Source: CADCVW01 sp964251385
Lineage (GTDB): Bacteria; Pseudomonadota; Alphaproteobacteria; Sphingomonadales; Sphingomonadaceae
Direction of reading: 5' to 3'
Assembly: GCA_964251385.1 (NCBI GenBank)
Contig: CAXUJK010000002.1
Span: forward strand, 620,001-684,000
DNA length: 64,000 bases
In this document: one piece after another, positions 33,514 to 41,985 of the stretch
Numbering within the stretch: the stretch's first letter is position 1
Layout: each line of letters starts with the position of its first letter
Notes under the pieces: generated by a model
What the model saw: the letters and a program-made list of their open reading frames with translations, nothing else
Databases searched by the model: none
What the model was told of the DNA's origin: nothing
Program-made: the position numbers and the translations under genes

Positions 33514-33557
33514 TTGACTTCTCCAAACAGGACCATACGATCCTGTGTAAGACAGGA
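33514..33557 (+). promoter_or_regulatory. promoter and operator of the dipeptidase-receptor operon
   Basis: TTGACT (33514-33519) and TACGAT (33536-33541) are 16 bases apart. CAGGA/TCCTG half-sites lie at 33528, 33541 and 33553; the last two form the inverted repeat TCCTGT-GTAAG-ACAGGA at 33541-33557. The upstream flank (TTCTCCAAACAGGAC) also resembles that of the 30.39 kb site. The XRE-cupin regulator probably controls both promoters. Confidence 0.62.
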
Positions 33558-33566
33558 GCGGGCCCG

Positions 33567-34703
33567 ATGAGCGGAGCGGTTTGGACACGCCGAAGCCTGA
33601 TCGCGGGTGCCGGTTCCGCACTGGCGTTCCCGATGATCAACCGCAGCTACTACACGCTAGGTGCGCAGGCTCCGCGCGTTTACTCGAAGCGCGCGATCGA
33701 CCTCGTCCGGCAAACCCTGGTCATCGACATGCTCGCGCCGCTTGTCATCGACATCGATCTGGGCGCCTGGGCCAAGCCGCTCAGCTCCAAGGCCGCGGCC
33801 GAGTTCCGCGCCTCGGGGATCACCGGCTTCCACAACGCATACGGCATCGGCGGCCCGGACGCGTACGCGCAGGTGCTGACCTTCATGGCGGGCTGGTCCG
33901 GCTTCGCCGGCCGCAACCCCGAAACTTTTGCCTTGATCGGCACTGCCGCCGACCTTGATCGCGCCAAGGCGAGCGGCCGCGCGGGCGTCATCATGGGCGT
34001 GCAGAACGCCGAGCACTTCCGCTCGGCCACCGACGTCGCCGAGTTCTACCAGCTTGGCCAGCGCTGTTCGCAACTGACCTACAACAGCCAGAACCTGATC
34101 GGCGGGGGCAGCACCGACCGGATCGACGGCGGCGTGAGCGATTTCGGCGCGGGGATCATCAAGGCGATGAACGACGTCGGCATGCTCGTCGACGTGTCGC
34201 ACAGCGGCGACCGCACGACGCTCGACGCGGTCGCGACGTCGGCGGTGCCGATCGCCTACACGCACAGCAACTGCCGCTCCATCGCCGGCCACCCGCGCAC
34301 CAAGACGGACGAGGCGATCCGCGCGCTGGGCAAGAAGGGCGGCGTGATGGGCATCACGGGCGTGCGCCAGTTCGTCAGCAAGACCGATCCGACGAACGTC
34401 GGCAACATCGTCGACCATATCGACCACGTCGTGAAGCTCGCCGGGATCGAGCATGTCGGCATCGGTTCGGACGCCGACCTCAACGGCTACGACGACATGC
34501 GGCCCGACCAGTACGCCAAGCTCAAGGGCGCGTACAAATCGAGCTACGCTTTTCGCGACAAGATCGACGTCGACGGGTTCGATCATCCGCGGAAAGTCTT
34601 CGACCTGACGGAGGAGCTGATCCGGCGGCGCTATTCGGACGACAATATCAAGCTGGTGCTCGGCGGCAATTTCCGCCGACTTTTGGGCGCGACGTGGAAA
34701 TGA
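33567..34703 (+). CDS. M19 membrane-type dipeptidase, Tat-exported
   Basis: This 378-residue zinc dipeptidase of family M19 starts at the ATG at 33567, preceded by ACAGGAG; earlier in-frame codons overlap dgcA and the operator. A twin-arginine signal (TRRSLIAGAGSALAF) implies folded export. Family landmarks include VIDMLAP (variant of the usual DxHxD entry), IMGVQNAEHF, VDVSHSGDRTTLDA, YTHSNCRSIAGHPR and HVGIGSDADLNG. Members hydrolyse dipeptides with D-residues at the C-terminal side, which fits the D-glutamate genes around it. It heads a tightly packed operon of eight genes to 45493. Confidence 0.87.
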   Translation: MSGAVWTRRSLIAGAGSALAFPMINRSYYTLGAQAPRVYSKRAIDLVRQTLVIDMLAPLVIDIDLGAWAKPLSSKAAAEFRASGITGFHNAYGIGGPDAYAQVLTFMAGWSGFAGRNPETFALIGTAADLDRAKASGRAGVIMGVQNAEHFRSATDVAEFYQLGQRCSQLTYNSQNLIGGGSTDRIDGGVSDFGAGIIKAMNDVGMLVDVSHSGDRTTLDAVATSAVPIAYTHSNCRSIAGHPRTKTDEAIRALGKKGGVMGITGVRQFVSKTDPTNVGNIVDHIDHVVKLAGIEHVGIGSDADLNGYDDMRPDQYAKLKGAYKSSYAFRDKIDVDGFDHPRKVFDLTEELIRRRYSDDNIKLVLGGNFRRLLGATWK

Positions 34704-34740
34704 CAGTCGGCATCGGTCCGACATTTGGGGGAGAACGACC

Positions 34741-37002
34741 ATGATCAAACGGGAACTCTGCACGCGTACCGCGCTGTGCCTGTCGCTCGCGGCGGCCTGC
34801 TCGCCCGCGGCCGCGCAGGTCGACGACCGGGTGCCTCCGAACTCCGGAGTTCAGGGAGCGGCCGCGCAGAACGCGGACATCGCCGAGGAAGAGATCGTCG
34901 TGACCGCGCAGAAGCGCACGCAGAACCTGATCGACGTTCCTCAGTCGGTAACGGTCGTCGGCGGCGCGGCGCTCGAACGCCAGCAGGCCACGAACTTCCA
35001 GGATTACCTCAAGCTCGTTCCCGGGCTGCAGCTCAACCAGAGCACTCCGGGCGTGGGGCGTCTCGTGCTGCGCGGCATCAACACGGGCGGAGTCGCGTCC
35101 ACCGTCGCGGTCTACGTCGACGAAGTGCCGTTCGGGTCGAGCAGCGGTCTGGTCAACGGCGCGATCCTCGCCGGCGACTTCGACACGTTCGACGTCGCGC
35201 GCATTGAAGTCCTCCGCGGTCCGCAAGGCACGTTGTACGGCGCAAGCTCGCTGGGCGGCGTTCTCAAGTTCGTCACGAACGAACCCGAAACGGACGCCTT
35301 CTCGGCACGCGCCCGCGGCACGATCGAAACCGTCAAGGGCGGCGATTTCGGCTACGGCGGCACCGCGATGCTCAACATTCCCATCTCCGACACGCTCGCG
35401 ATCCGCGGTTCGGGTTACTACCGCAAGATCGGCGGGTTCATCGACTCGATCGGCACCGCCGGTTCCGACGTCCAGGAGGACATCAACGATACACGCAGCT
35501 ACGGCGGACGCGTTTCGGCGCTGTTCGAGCCCACCGACGCCCTGTCGGTGCGCCTGAGCGCCTATCTCCAGAACCTGGCGACGGACGCGTCGAGTATCGT
35601 CGAGAGCGATCCGACGACGCTTGCGACGCGATACGGCCGCCTGTCGCAGTCGCAGTTCGTCCCGACGTTCACCAACGTCGCCTACCGCGTCTACAACGGC
35701 ACGCTCGACTACGATCTCGGCTTCGCCACCGTTACGTCCGCGACAAGTTACAGCACGCTCGATCAGACGTTTCGCATCGATCTGACGACGCAGTTCAGCC
35801 CGCTTCTCGTGGCGGCTCTGGGCTTCCCTGCCAACGAGCTGTTGCAGAATCAGCAGACCGACGTGCGCAAGTTCACGCAGGAAGTGCGTCTCGCCTCGCC
35901 CGCGAACGACCGTTTCGAATGGCTGTTGGGCGGCTATTACACGCGCGAAAAAGGCCTGATCGAACAGGGCCTCGTTGCCGTCGCTCCAGGGACGCTGACG
36001 CCGCTGACCGGCTTGCCGCAGATCGCCGACGTCACGCTGCCTTCGGTGTACAAGGAATATGCGGGCTTCGCCAATGCCACGATCCACTTCGGCGATCGCT
36101 TCGACCTCACCTTCGGCGGCCGCTACAGCTACAACAAACAGCGCGCTACGCAGAACGGCGCGGGTGTCCTAGGTGGCGGCAACCTGCCGGAGGCACGCTC
36201 GTCGGAAGACGTGATCACCTATTCGGTCGCGCCCAAGTTCAAGCTGGGGGAGAACGCGTCGCTCTATGCCCGCGTCGCGAAGGGATTTCGCCCGGGCGGG
36301 CCCAACATCCTGCCGCCGGGCGCTCCCGCCAACACGCCGACGACCTATGATTCGGACTCGCTGATCTCGTACGAAGTCGGCTTCAAGGCCGAGACGGACG
36401 ACCGCGTGCTGGGGATCGACCTGTCCGCCTTCTACATCGACTGGAAGGACATCCAGCTGTTCGCGGTCGTCAACAATTTCGGCATCAACGTGAACGGCGC
36501 GAGCGCCCGGAGCACGGGGGCCGAATTCACCGCGACCATGCGGCCGTTGAGCGGCCTCAATTTGTCGTTGAACGGTGCCTTCACGATCGCCAAGCTCCGT
36601 GACGACACGAGTCCGATCGTCGGCGGGCGGGCGGGCGACCGGCTGCCGTTCAACCCCGAAGCCACGCTCGGACTGAACGCGGATTACGAATGGGCTCTTG
36701 GGGGCGACGCGACCGCGTTCGTCGGCGGATCGCTCCGCACCGTGTCCAAGCAGAACGGCGCCTTCGACTTCGCGTTCCGGTCGGCCAACGGGCGGCAGCG
36801 CCAGATCCCGGCGTACGACGTCGTCGATCTACGCGCGGGCGTCGATCTCGGGAAATTCTCCGTCGAAGCGTTCGCCAGAAATCTTACGAACAGCGCGGGG
36901 CGCACGTCGACCACCGCGCTCGGCGGGTTTCCGAACGGCGCGATCGGCACCGGAGTCATCCGTCCGCGTACGTTCGGCCTGACGCTCGGCGCGGGGTTCT
37001 AG
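34741..37002 (+). CDS. TonB-dependent receptor of the dgc operon
   Basis: This 753-residue outer-membrane receptor has a signal peptide (TALCLSLAAACSPAAAQ) and a TonB-box-like segment (EEIVVTAQKR). The plug carries VPQSVTVV, LVLRGINTGG and GPQGTLYGASSLGG. The barrel ends with RPRTFGLTLGAGF. It follows the dipeptidase by 37 bases and is four bases before dgcN, with GGGGGAG in front of its ATG. Its place among peptidases and D-glutamate genes suggests import of peptides or peptidoglycan fragments. The ligand is not readable. Confidence 0.9.
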   Translation: MIKRELCTRTALCLSLAAACSPAAAQVDDRVPPNSGVQGAAAQNADIAEEEIVVTAQKRTQNLIDVPQSVTVVGGAALERQQATNFQDYLKLVPGLQLNQSTPGVGRLVLRGINTGGVASTVAVYVDEVPFGSSSGLVNGAILAGDFDTFDVARIEVLRGPQGTLYGASSLGGVLKFVTNEPETDAFSARARGTIETVKGGDFGYGGTAMLNIPISDTLAIRGSGYYRKIGGFIDSIGTAGSDVQEDINDTRSYGGRVSALFEPTDALSVRLSAYLQNLATDASSIVESDPTTLATRYGRLSQSQFVPTFTNVAYRVYNGTLDYDLGFATVTSATSYSTLDQTFRIDLTTQFSPLLVAALGFPANELLQNQQTDVRKFTQEVRLASPANDRFEWLLGGYYTREKGLIEQGLVAVAPGTLTPLTGLPQIADVTLPSVYKEYAGFANATIHFGDRFDLTFGGRYSYNKQRATQNGAGVLGGGNLPEARSSEDVITYSVAPKFKLGENASLYARVAKGFRPGGPNILPPGAPANTPTTYDSDSLISYEVGFKAETDDRVLGIDLSAFYIDWKDIQLFAVVNNFGINVNGASARSTGAEFTATMRPLSGLNLSLNGAFTIAKLRDDTSPIVGGRAGDRLPFNPEATLGLNADYEWALGGDATAFVGGSLRTVSKQNGAFDFAFRSANGRQRQIPAYDVVDLRAGVDLGKFSVEAFARNLTNSAGRTSTTALGGFPNGAIGTGVIRPRTFGLTLGAGF

Positions 37003-37006
37003 GACG

Positions 37007-38059
37007 TTGGCGACCGCGATCGTGCCGCCGGTGCGCGAGGAGGCAAAGCTCCAAACGCTTCCGTCTCCCTACCTGCTGTTCCTGGGTGACACGACGGAAC
37101 GAAGCTACGCCAAGACCGCGCTCGGCTTGCGCGACTGGGCACCCGATCTGTGCATCGGCGAGTTCGCGAGCCCGGGCGGCACCGTTAGTGCCGGGCTGCC
37201 CCGGCTGACGCCCGCGCAGGCGGTCGCACAGGGCGCGCGGTCGGTTGTGATCGGCGTCGCCAACGAAGGCGGGGTGATTTCCGCGACGTGGATCACCCCG
37301 CTGATCGAGGCGCTCGACGCCGGGCTCGATATCGTCAGCGGTATGCATGCGCGGCTGGGCGACGTTCCCGCCTTGGCGCAGGCGGCGGCGAGAGGCGGGC
37401 GGCGGCTGATCGACATCCGAGTGCCTCCGCCCAAGATCCCGATCGGCACGGGGGTCAAACGCAGCGGCAAGCGGCTGCTCACCGTCGGCACCGATTGCGC
37501 GCTCGGCAAGAAGTACACAGCGCTCGCGCTTGCCCGCGCATTTACTGCGCGGGGGCTCGACGCGGATTTCCGCGCGACCGGGCAGACGGGCATCATGATC
37601 GCGGGCGGCGGCATTCCGATGGACGCGGTCGTGTCCGACTTCGAGGCGGGCGCGGCGGAGATTTTAAGCCCCGACGCGGCTCCCGATCACTGGGATGTGA
37701 TCGAAGGTCAGGGCTCGCTGCTGCACCCGGGTTTTGCGGCCGTCTCGCTGGGATTGCTGCATGGCAGCCAGCCCGACGTGATCGTCGTTTGCCACGATTT
37801 AAGCCGGACGCACGTGCTGGGACTGCCCCACTTGCCGATGCCGTCGATCGAGGAGGCGATCGACCTTACCATCCGCCTTGGCCGCCGCACCAATCCCGCG
37901 ATTCGATGCGCGGGCGTGTCGCTCAATACATCGGCGCTCGATCCTGCGGCAGCGGCGGACCTGATCGCGCGCGAAACCGAGCGGCTCGGGATGCCGGCCG
38001 CCGACCCGATCCGGGGCGGCGCGCCGTTCGACGCGCTGGTGGATGCGTGTCTGGCATGA
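37007..38059 (+). CDS. dgcN: D-glutamate N-acetyltransferase (DUF1611 family), copy 1
   Basis: This 350-residue DUF1611 protein has the family's N-terminal Rossmann-like domain and a P-loop-like C-terminal domain with GTDCALGKK (161-169), FRATGQTGIMIAGGG, IEGQGSLLHPG and VSLNTSALDP. DgcN proteins acetylate D-glutamate; DgcA then racemises the product to N-acetyl-L-glutamate. The TTG start comes four bases after the receptor stop, with AGGA in front. The stop overlaps the next ATG (ATGA), so translation is coupled to the carrier gene. The paralogue at 55163-56197 shares all these motifs. Confidence 0.83.
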   Translation: MATAIVPPVREEAKLQTLPSPYLLFLGDTTERSYAKTALGLRDWAPDLCIGEFASPGGTVSAGLPRLTPAQAVAQGARSVVIGVANEGGVISATWITPLIEALDAGLDIVSGMHARLGDVPALAQAAARGGRRLIDIRVPPPKIPIGTGVKRSGKRLLTVGTDCALGKKYTALALARAFTARGLDADFRATGQTGIMIAGGGIPMDAVVSDFEAGAAEILSPDAAPDHWDVIEGQGSLLHPGFAAVSLGLLHGSQPDVIVVCHDLSRTHVLGLPHLPMPSIEEAIDLTIRLGRRTNPAIRCAGVSLNTSALDPAAAADLIARETERLGMPAADPIRGGAPFDALVDACLA

Positions 38060-39207
38060 GCGCGCCCGGGATCGACGCAGCGCCGCCGACCCGGTTCCAG
38101 CGGTTCCTGTTGCCCGGCCTTGCGTTCAAGGCGCTCGTCATCGGCGGTGGCTACGCGACCGGTCGCGAAGTGGCCGAGTTCTTCCTGCCGAACGGACCGT
38201 GGGGCGGCGTCTATGCGATCCTGCTCGCCACCGCCTTGTTCAGCGGCGCATGCATCCTGACCTTCCTGTTCGCGCGCGCGGCGGCGGCCTTCGACTACAA
38301 GAGTTTCTTCGCCGCACTGCTCGGTCCCGGCTGGGTGGTGTGGGAAGTCGCGTACATCCTGTTCGTGATCCTGATTCTTGCCGTTTACGGCGCGGCCGCG
38401 GGCGCGATCGGCACGGCGGCGCTGGGGTGGCCGGCGCTCGCCGGGACCGCGGCGCTGATGGCGGGGATCATCCTGTTCACGACCTATGGCACGCACGCGG
38501 TGGAGCGGCTTTTCGAATGGGCGGCCTATCTGCTCTACGGCGTCTATGCCTTGTTCTTCGTCTTCGCGTTTTCCGATTTCGGCGGCCAGATCGCGGACGG
38601 CTTCGCGGCACCGCAGGCGACGGTTACGCAGAACTGGGCGCTGAACGGGGCGACCTATTTCAGCTACAACATTCTGGGCGCGATCGTCGTCCTGCCCGTC
38701 CTGCACCATCTGACCAGCAGCCGGGACGCGGTCATCGCCGGCGCGATCTGCGGACCGCTCGCCATGCTGCCCGCCTTGCTCTTCTTCGTGGCGACGGTCG
38801 CTTTCTATCCGACCATAATCGACGCGGAACTGCCGTCCGACTTCCTTCTGGAGCGCATGGGCCGGCCCTGGTTCCAGTCGCTCTTCCAGATCATGGTCTT
38901 CTCGGCGCTCCTGCAAAGCGGGGTGAGCGCGGTGCACGCCTTCAACGAGCGGATCGACGCTGCCTGGCGACGCAGCCGGGGCGTACCGCTGGGATCGCGC
39001 GCGCGTCTGCTTATTTCGCTGGTCCTCCTCGGCGGCTGCATGTTCCTGGCGGAGCGCTTCGGGCTCGTCGCCCTGATCGGCTCGGGCTACCGCTTCTTCG
39101 CCTACGTGCTGCTCGCGGTCTTCGTCGTGCCGCTGTGCACGGTAGGCGTAGCGCGCATTCTCGCAAGTCGACGCGTTGGAGGAGATCGCGATGTTCTCGT
39201 ATCCTGA
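38056..39207 (+). CDS. YkvI-like inner-membrane carrier
   Basis: This 383-residue protein has about ten membrane helices and the opening GLAFKALVIGGGYATGREVAEFF typical of YkvI-family carriers, which have a LeuT/APC-like fold. Other landmarks are FSYNILGAIVVLPVLHHLTS and SGVSAVHAFNERID. The ATG at 38056 lies in a four-base overlap with the dgcN stop. By position it is likely the inner-membrane importer for D-glutamate or a small peptide. No substrate is established for the family as far as I know. Confidence 0.8.
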   Translation: MSAPGIDAAPPTRFQRFLLPGLAFKALVIGGGYATGREVAEFFLPNGPWGGVYAILLATALFSGACILTFLFARAAAAFDYKSFFAALLGPGWVVWEVAYILFVILILAVYGAAAGAIGTAALGWPALAGTAALMAGIILFTTYGTHAVERLFEWAAYLLYGVYALFFVFAFSDFGGQIADGFAAPQATVTQNWALNGATYFSYNILGAIVVLPVLHHLTSSRDAVIAGAICGPLAMLPALLFFVATVAFYPTIIDAELPSDFLLERMGRPWFQSLFQIMVFSALLQSGVSAVHAFNERIDAAWRRSRGVPLGSRARLLISLVLLGGCMFLAERFGLVALIGSGYRFFAYVLLAVFVVPLCTVGVARILASRRVGGDRDVLVS

Positions 39208-40795
39208 AACATTGAAGCTGGTCCTGTGCGGGCTGCTGCTGACGGCACCCCTGCCGGCGGCCGCGGCACCGCCCGAAAACTTCGACGCGCGTGTCGAGAC
39301 TCTGCGCAAACGCGCGGGCGTGCCCGGAATGGCGGTGACGATCGTCGAGGATGGCAAGACGACGCTCGCGCGTGGCTTCGGCGTCCGGCAGCTGGGCGCG
39401 GCGGCTCCGGTCGATGCGGCGACGATCTTTCCCACGGGATCGACGGGCAAGGCGTTTACGAGCGCGGGCCTCGCGCTGCTCGTCGACCAAGGGCGTATCA
39501 AGTGGGACGACCGGGTCATCGACCACCTGCCGTGGTTCCGCATGTACGACCCGTACGTCACGCGCGAGATGACGGTGCGCGATCTGCTCGTCCACCGCAG
39601 CGGGCTCGGGCTGGGCGCGGGCGACCTGCTGTTCGTGCCGCGCACCAATTTGTCGCGCCGCGAAACCGTCAAGCGCCTGGCGTTCATCAAGCCCGCGACG
39701 AGTTTCCGCAGCGGCTACGCGTATGACAATATCCTCTACATGGTCGCGGGCCAGCTGATCGAGGAAGTCACGGGCCAGACCTGGGAAGCTTTCACGCGCG
39801 ACAATGTGCTGAAGCCCGCCGGGATGACCGTCACGACCAGCGACGCGGCGCCCCGCTTCGCCACCGCCAATCGGGCGTTTCCACACGCGCGGCTGAACGG
39901 GGGCCTGCGCGGCGCGGGCGATGTCGAGCGGCTCGACGAGCGCGACGAGCTGGGCCGCAACGCCGCGCCCGCGGGCGGCATGGCGAGCAGCGCCATCGAC
40001 CTGGCGCGTTGGCTGTCGATCCAGCTCGCCCGGGGCAAGCTGCCCGGCGGTGGCCGGTTGTTCAGCGAGGCGCGATCGGCGGAGATGTGGACGCCTGTGG
40101 TGCTGCAACCCAACAGCCCGCTGCCCGAGCCGCTCCGGGCGACGCAGCCTTTGTTCGATACCTACGCGCTTGGCTGGGACGTTCAGGATTATCGCGGCGC
40201 GCGCATCGTGTCGCACGGCGGCGCGGTATTCGGCTTCCTGTCGACGGTCGTGATGATCCCGGAAAGACAAGTCGGCTTCTCGATCCTGATCAACTCGGAG
40301 GACGGCCACCTCATCCGCGGGCTGACCTACGAACTGCTCGACCATTATCTGGACGCGCCCGCGCGCACCGCCGATGCCCGCTGGCCGGAGACCTGGGCCG
40401 CGTTCGCCAAGACGCGGGTCGATGCGGGGCTCAAGGCACTCGCCGCGTCGCGCGCGACGCCCGCCAAGGTCGGTCCCTCGCTGGCGCTAGCGCGCTATGC
40501 GGGCGACTATGTCGATCCCTGGTATGGCCGCATCGCGGTGCGGCCGGTTGGCGGCAAGCTGACGATCGACTTCAAGTCGACGCCGCGCATGGCGGGAACA
40601 CTCGAGCACTGGCAGTATGACAGCTTCGTTACCCGCTTCGCGGACAAGGCGATCGAGCCGGCCTACGTCACCTTCGGCCTCGACGCCGACGGCAAGGTCG
40701 AACGCGTGACGATGAAGGCGGTGTCGCCGCTCGCCGACTTTTCGTACGATTACCACGATCTGCTGTTCACGCCGGTGCGGGAGGAAGCGAAATGA
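39191..40795 (+). CDS. beta-lactamase-fold serine hydrolase (CubicO-like)
   Basis: The ATG at 39191 is chosen for its GGAGGAG six bases upstream; it overlaps the end of the carrier gene by 17 bases. The 534-residue product has a signal peptide (LCGLLLTAPLPAAAA) and a class-C beta-lactamase fold with Ser84 and Lys87 in GSTGK, a YAYDNILY segment carrying the tyrosine and HGGAVFGF. A C-terminal beta domain of the DUF3471 type covers the last ~110 residues. D-aminopeptidase or D-stereospecific hydrolase activity would fit the operon but is inference. Its stop overlaps the next ATG (ATGA). Confidence 0.85.
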   Translation: MFSYPETLKLVLCGLLLTAPLPAAAAPPENFDARVETLRKRAGVPGMAVTIVEDGKTTLARGFGVRQLGAAAPVDAATIFPTGSTGKAFTSAGLALLVDQGRIKWDDRVIDHLPWFRMYDPYVTREMTVRDLLVHRSGLGLGAGDLLFVPRTNLSRRETVKRLAFIKPATSFRSGYAYDNILYMVAGQLIEEVTGQTWEAFTRDNVLKPAGMTVTTSDAAPRFATANRAFPHARLNGGLRGAGDVERLDERDELGRNAAPAGGMASSAIDLARWLSIQLARGKLPGGGRLFSEARSAEMWTPVVLQPNSPLPEPLRATQPLFDTYALGWDVQDYRGARIVSHGGAVFGFLSTVVMIPERQVGFSILINSEDGHLIRGLTYELLDHYLDAPARTADARWPETWAAFAKTRVDAGLKALAASRATPAKVGPSLALARYAGDYVDPWYGRIAVRPVGGKLTIDFKSTPRMAGTLEHWQYDSFVTRFADKAIEPAYVTFGLDADGKVERVTMKAVSPLADFSYDYHDLLFTPVREEAK

Positions 40796-41985
40796 AGAAG
40801 ACATTGGCGGCGCTGCTTCTGCTGGCGGGCTGCGCGCCGGTGGCGGATCCCGCGTCCCGTGACGCGGGGAGCGGTGACCTGCATAGCCGCCTGCTGACGC
40901 TCGACACGCATCTGGACACACCGCTGCACTTCACCCGCGCGGGGTGGAGCTTCGGCGACCGGCATGATCCGAGCAACGACATTGCCCAGCTCGACTTGCC
41001 GCGCATGGCGGACGGCAACCTGGATGGCGGCTTCTTCGTCATCTACACCGCGCAGGGGCCGCTCACGCCGGAGGGCTATGCCGCGGCGCGCGCGTTCGGC
41101 CTGCGGCGTTCGGACGAGATCGACCGGACAATCGCCCAGCACTCCGCCCGCATCGCTCCCGCTCGCACCGTCGCCGATGCGCGCCGCGCGACCGCCGCGG
41201 GCAAGCTGCTCGCGTTTAAGAGCATGGAGAACAGTTATCCGCTGGGCGAGGACCTCGGGCTGCTCGCCGAGTTCCACCGCCGCGGTGTGCGCATGGCGGG
41301 CCCCGTGCATTCGGCCAACAACCAGTTCGCCGACTCGGCCACGGACAAGCCGCGCTGGAACGGGTTGAGCCCGCTCGGCGAACGCTGGGTCGGCGAGATG
41401 AACCGGCTCGGGATGGTGATCGACGCCAGCCATTCGTCGGACGCCGCGTTCGACCGGATGCTTGCCTTGTCCAAGACCCCGATGATCCTGTCGCATTCGG
41501 GGTCTCGCACGATGTTCGACCATCCGCGCAACCTCGACGACGCACGCATCCGCAGGCTCGCGGCGGCGGGCGGCGCGATCTGCGTCACCAGCGTGTACCT
41601 GTCGCCGATGCGGCTGGGGCCGGAACGCGCCGCCGCGTTCGCGAAGCTGGAGGAGATCGGCAGCCTGTCGCCCGCCCAGCAGGCGGAACTGACCGCGCAG
41701 TGGATCGCGCTGGATACGCGCGAACGGCTGTGGGCCGACGACTTCGAGCGTTTCATGGCCGCGGCGCTGCACGTCATCAAGGTCGCGGGTGTCGATCATA
41801 CCTGCTTCGGGGCGGATTGGGACGGGGGCGGGGGGCTCGCCGGACTGGAAGACATCGCCGCACTTCCAAAAGTGACCGCGCGGCTCAAGGCGGCGGGCTA
41901 TTCCGACGCGGACCTCGCCAAGATGTGGAGCGGCAACGTGCTGCGATTGCTCGACAAGGCACGCGAAGGCGCGGAGAAGAGCTGA
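40792..41985 (+). CDS. M19 dipeptidase, lipoprotein, second copy
   Basis: This 397-residue family M19 zinc dipeptidase has a lipobox (LLLLAGC). Metal-site landmarks are LDTHLDTPLHF (HxD pair), FKSMENSYPL (Glu), IDASHSSDAAFD, LSHSGSRTMFDHPRN and CFGADWDGGGG. Unlike the copy at 33567, it has the canonical HxD entry and is anchored as a lipoprotein rather than Tat-exported. It overlaps the upstream stop by four bases and the downstream ATG by one. It is expected to split dipeptides, including those with D-residues, at the envelope. Confidence 0.9.
   Translation: MKKTLAALLLLAGCAPVADPASRDAGSGDLHSRLLTLDTHLDTPLHFTRAGWSFGDRHDPSNDIAQLDLPRMADGNLDGGFFVIYTAQGPLTPEGYAAARAFGLRRSDEIDRTIAQHSARIAPARTVADARRATAAGKLLAFKSMENSYPLGEDLGLLAEFHRRGVRMAGPVHSANNQFADSATDKPRWNGLSPLGERWVGEMNRLGMVIDASHSSDAAFDRMLALSKTPMILSHSGSRTMFDHPRNLDDARIRRLAAAGGAICVTSVYLSPMRLGPERAAAFAKLEEIGSLSPAQQAELTAQWIALDTRERLWADDFERFMAAALHVIKVAGVDHTCFGADWDGGGGLAGLEDIAALPKVTARLKAAGYSDADLAKMWSGNVLRLLDKAREGAEKS

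Noticed and set aside
37708..39690. A long minus-strand open frame opposite dgcN, the carrier and a hydrolase.
   Set aside because: It has no domain, is rich in Arg and Glu, and is antisense to three well-supported genes.
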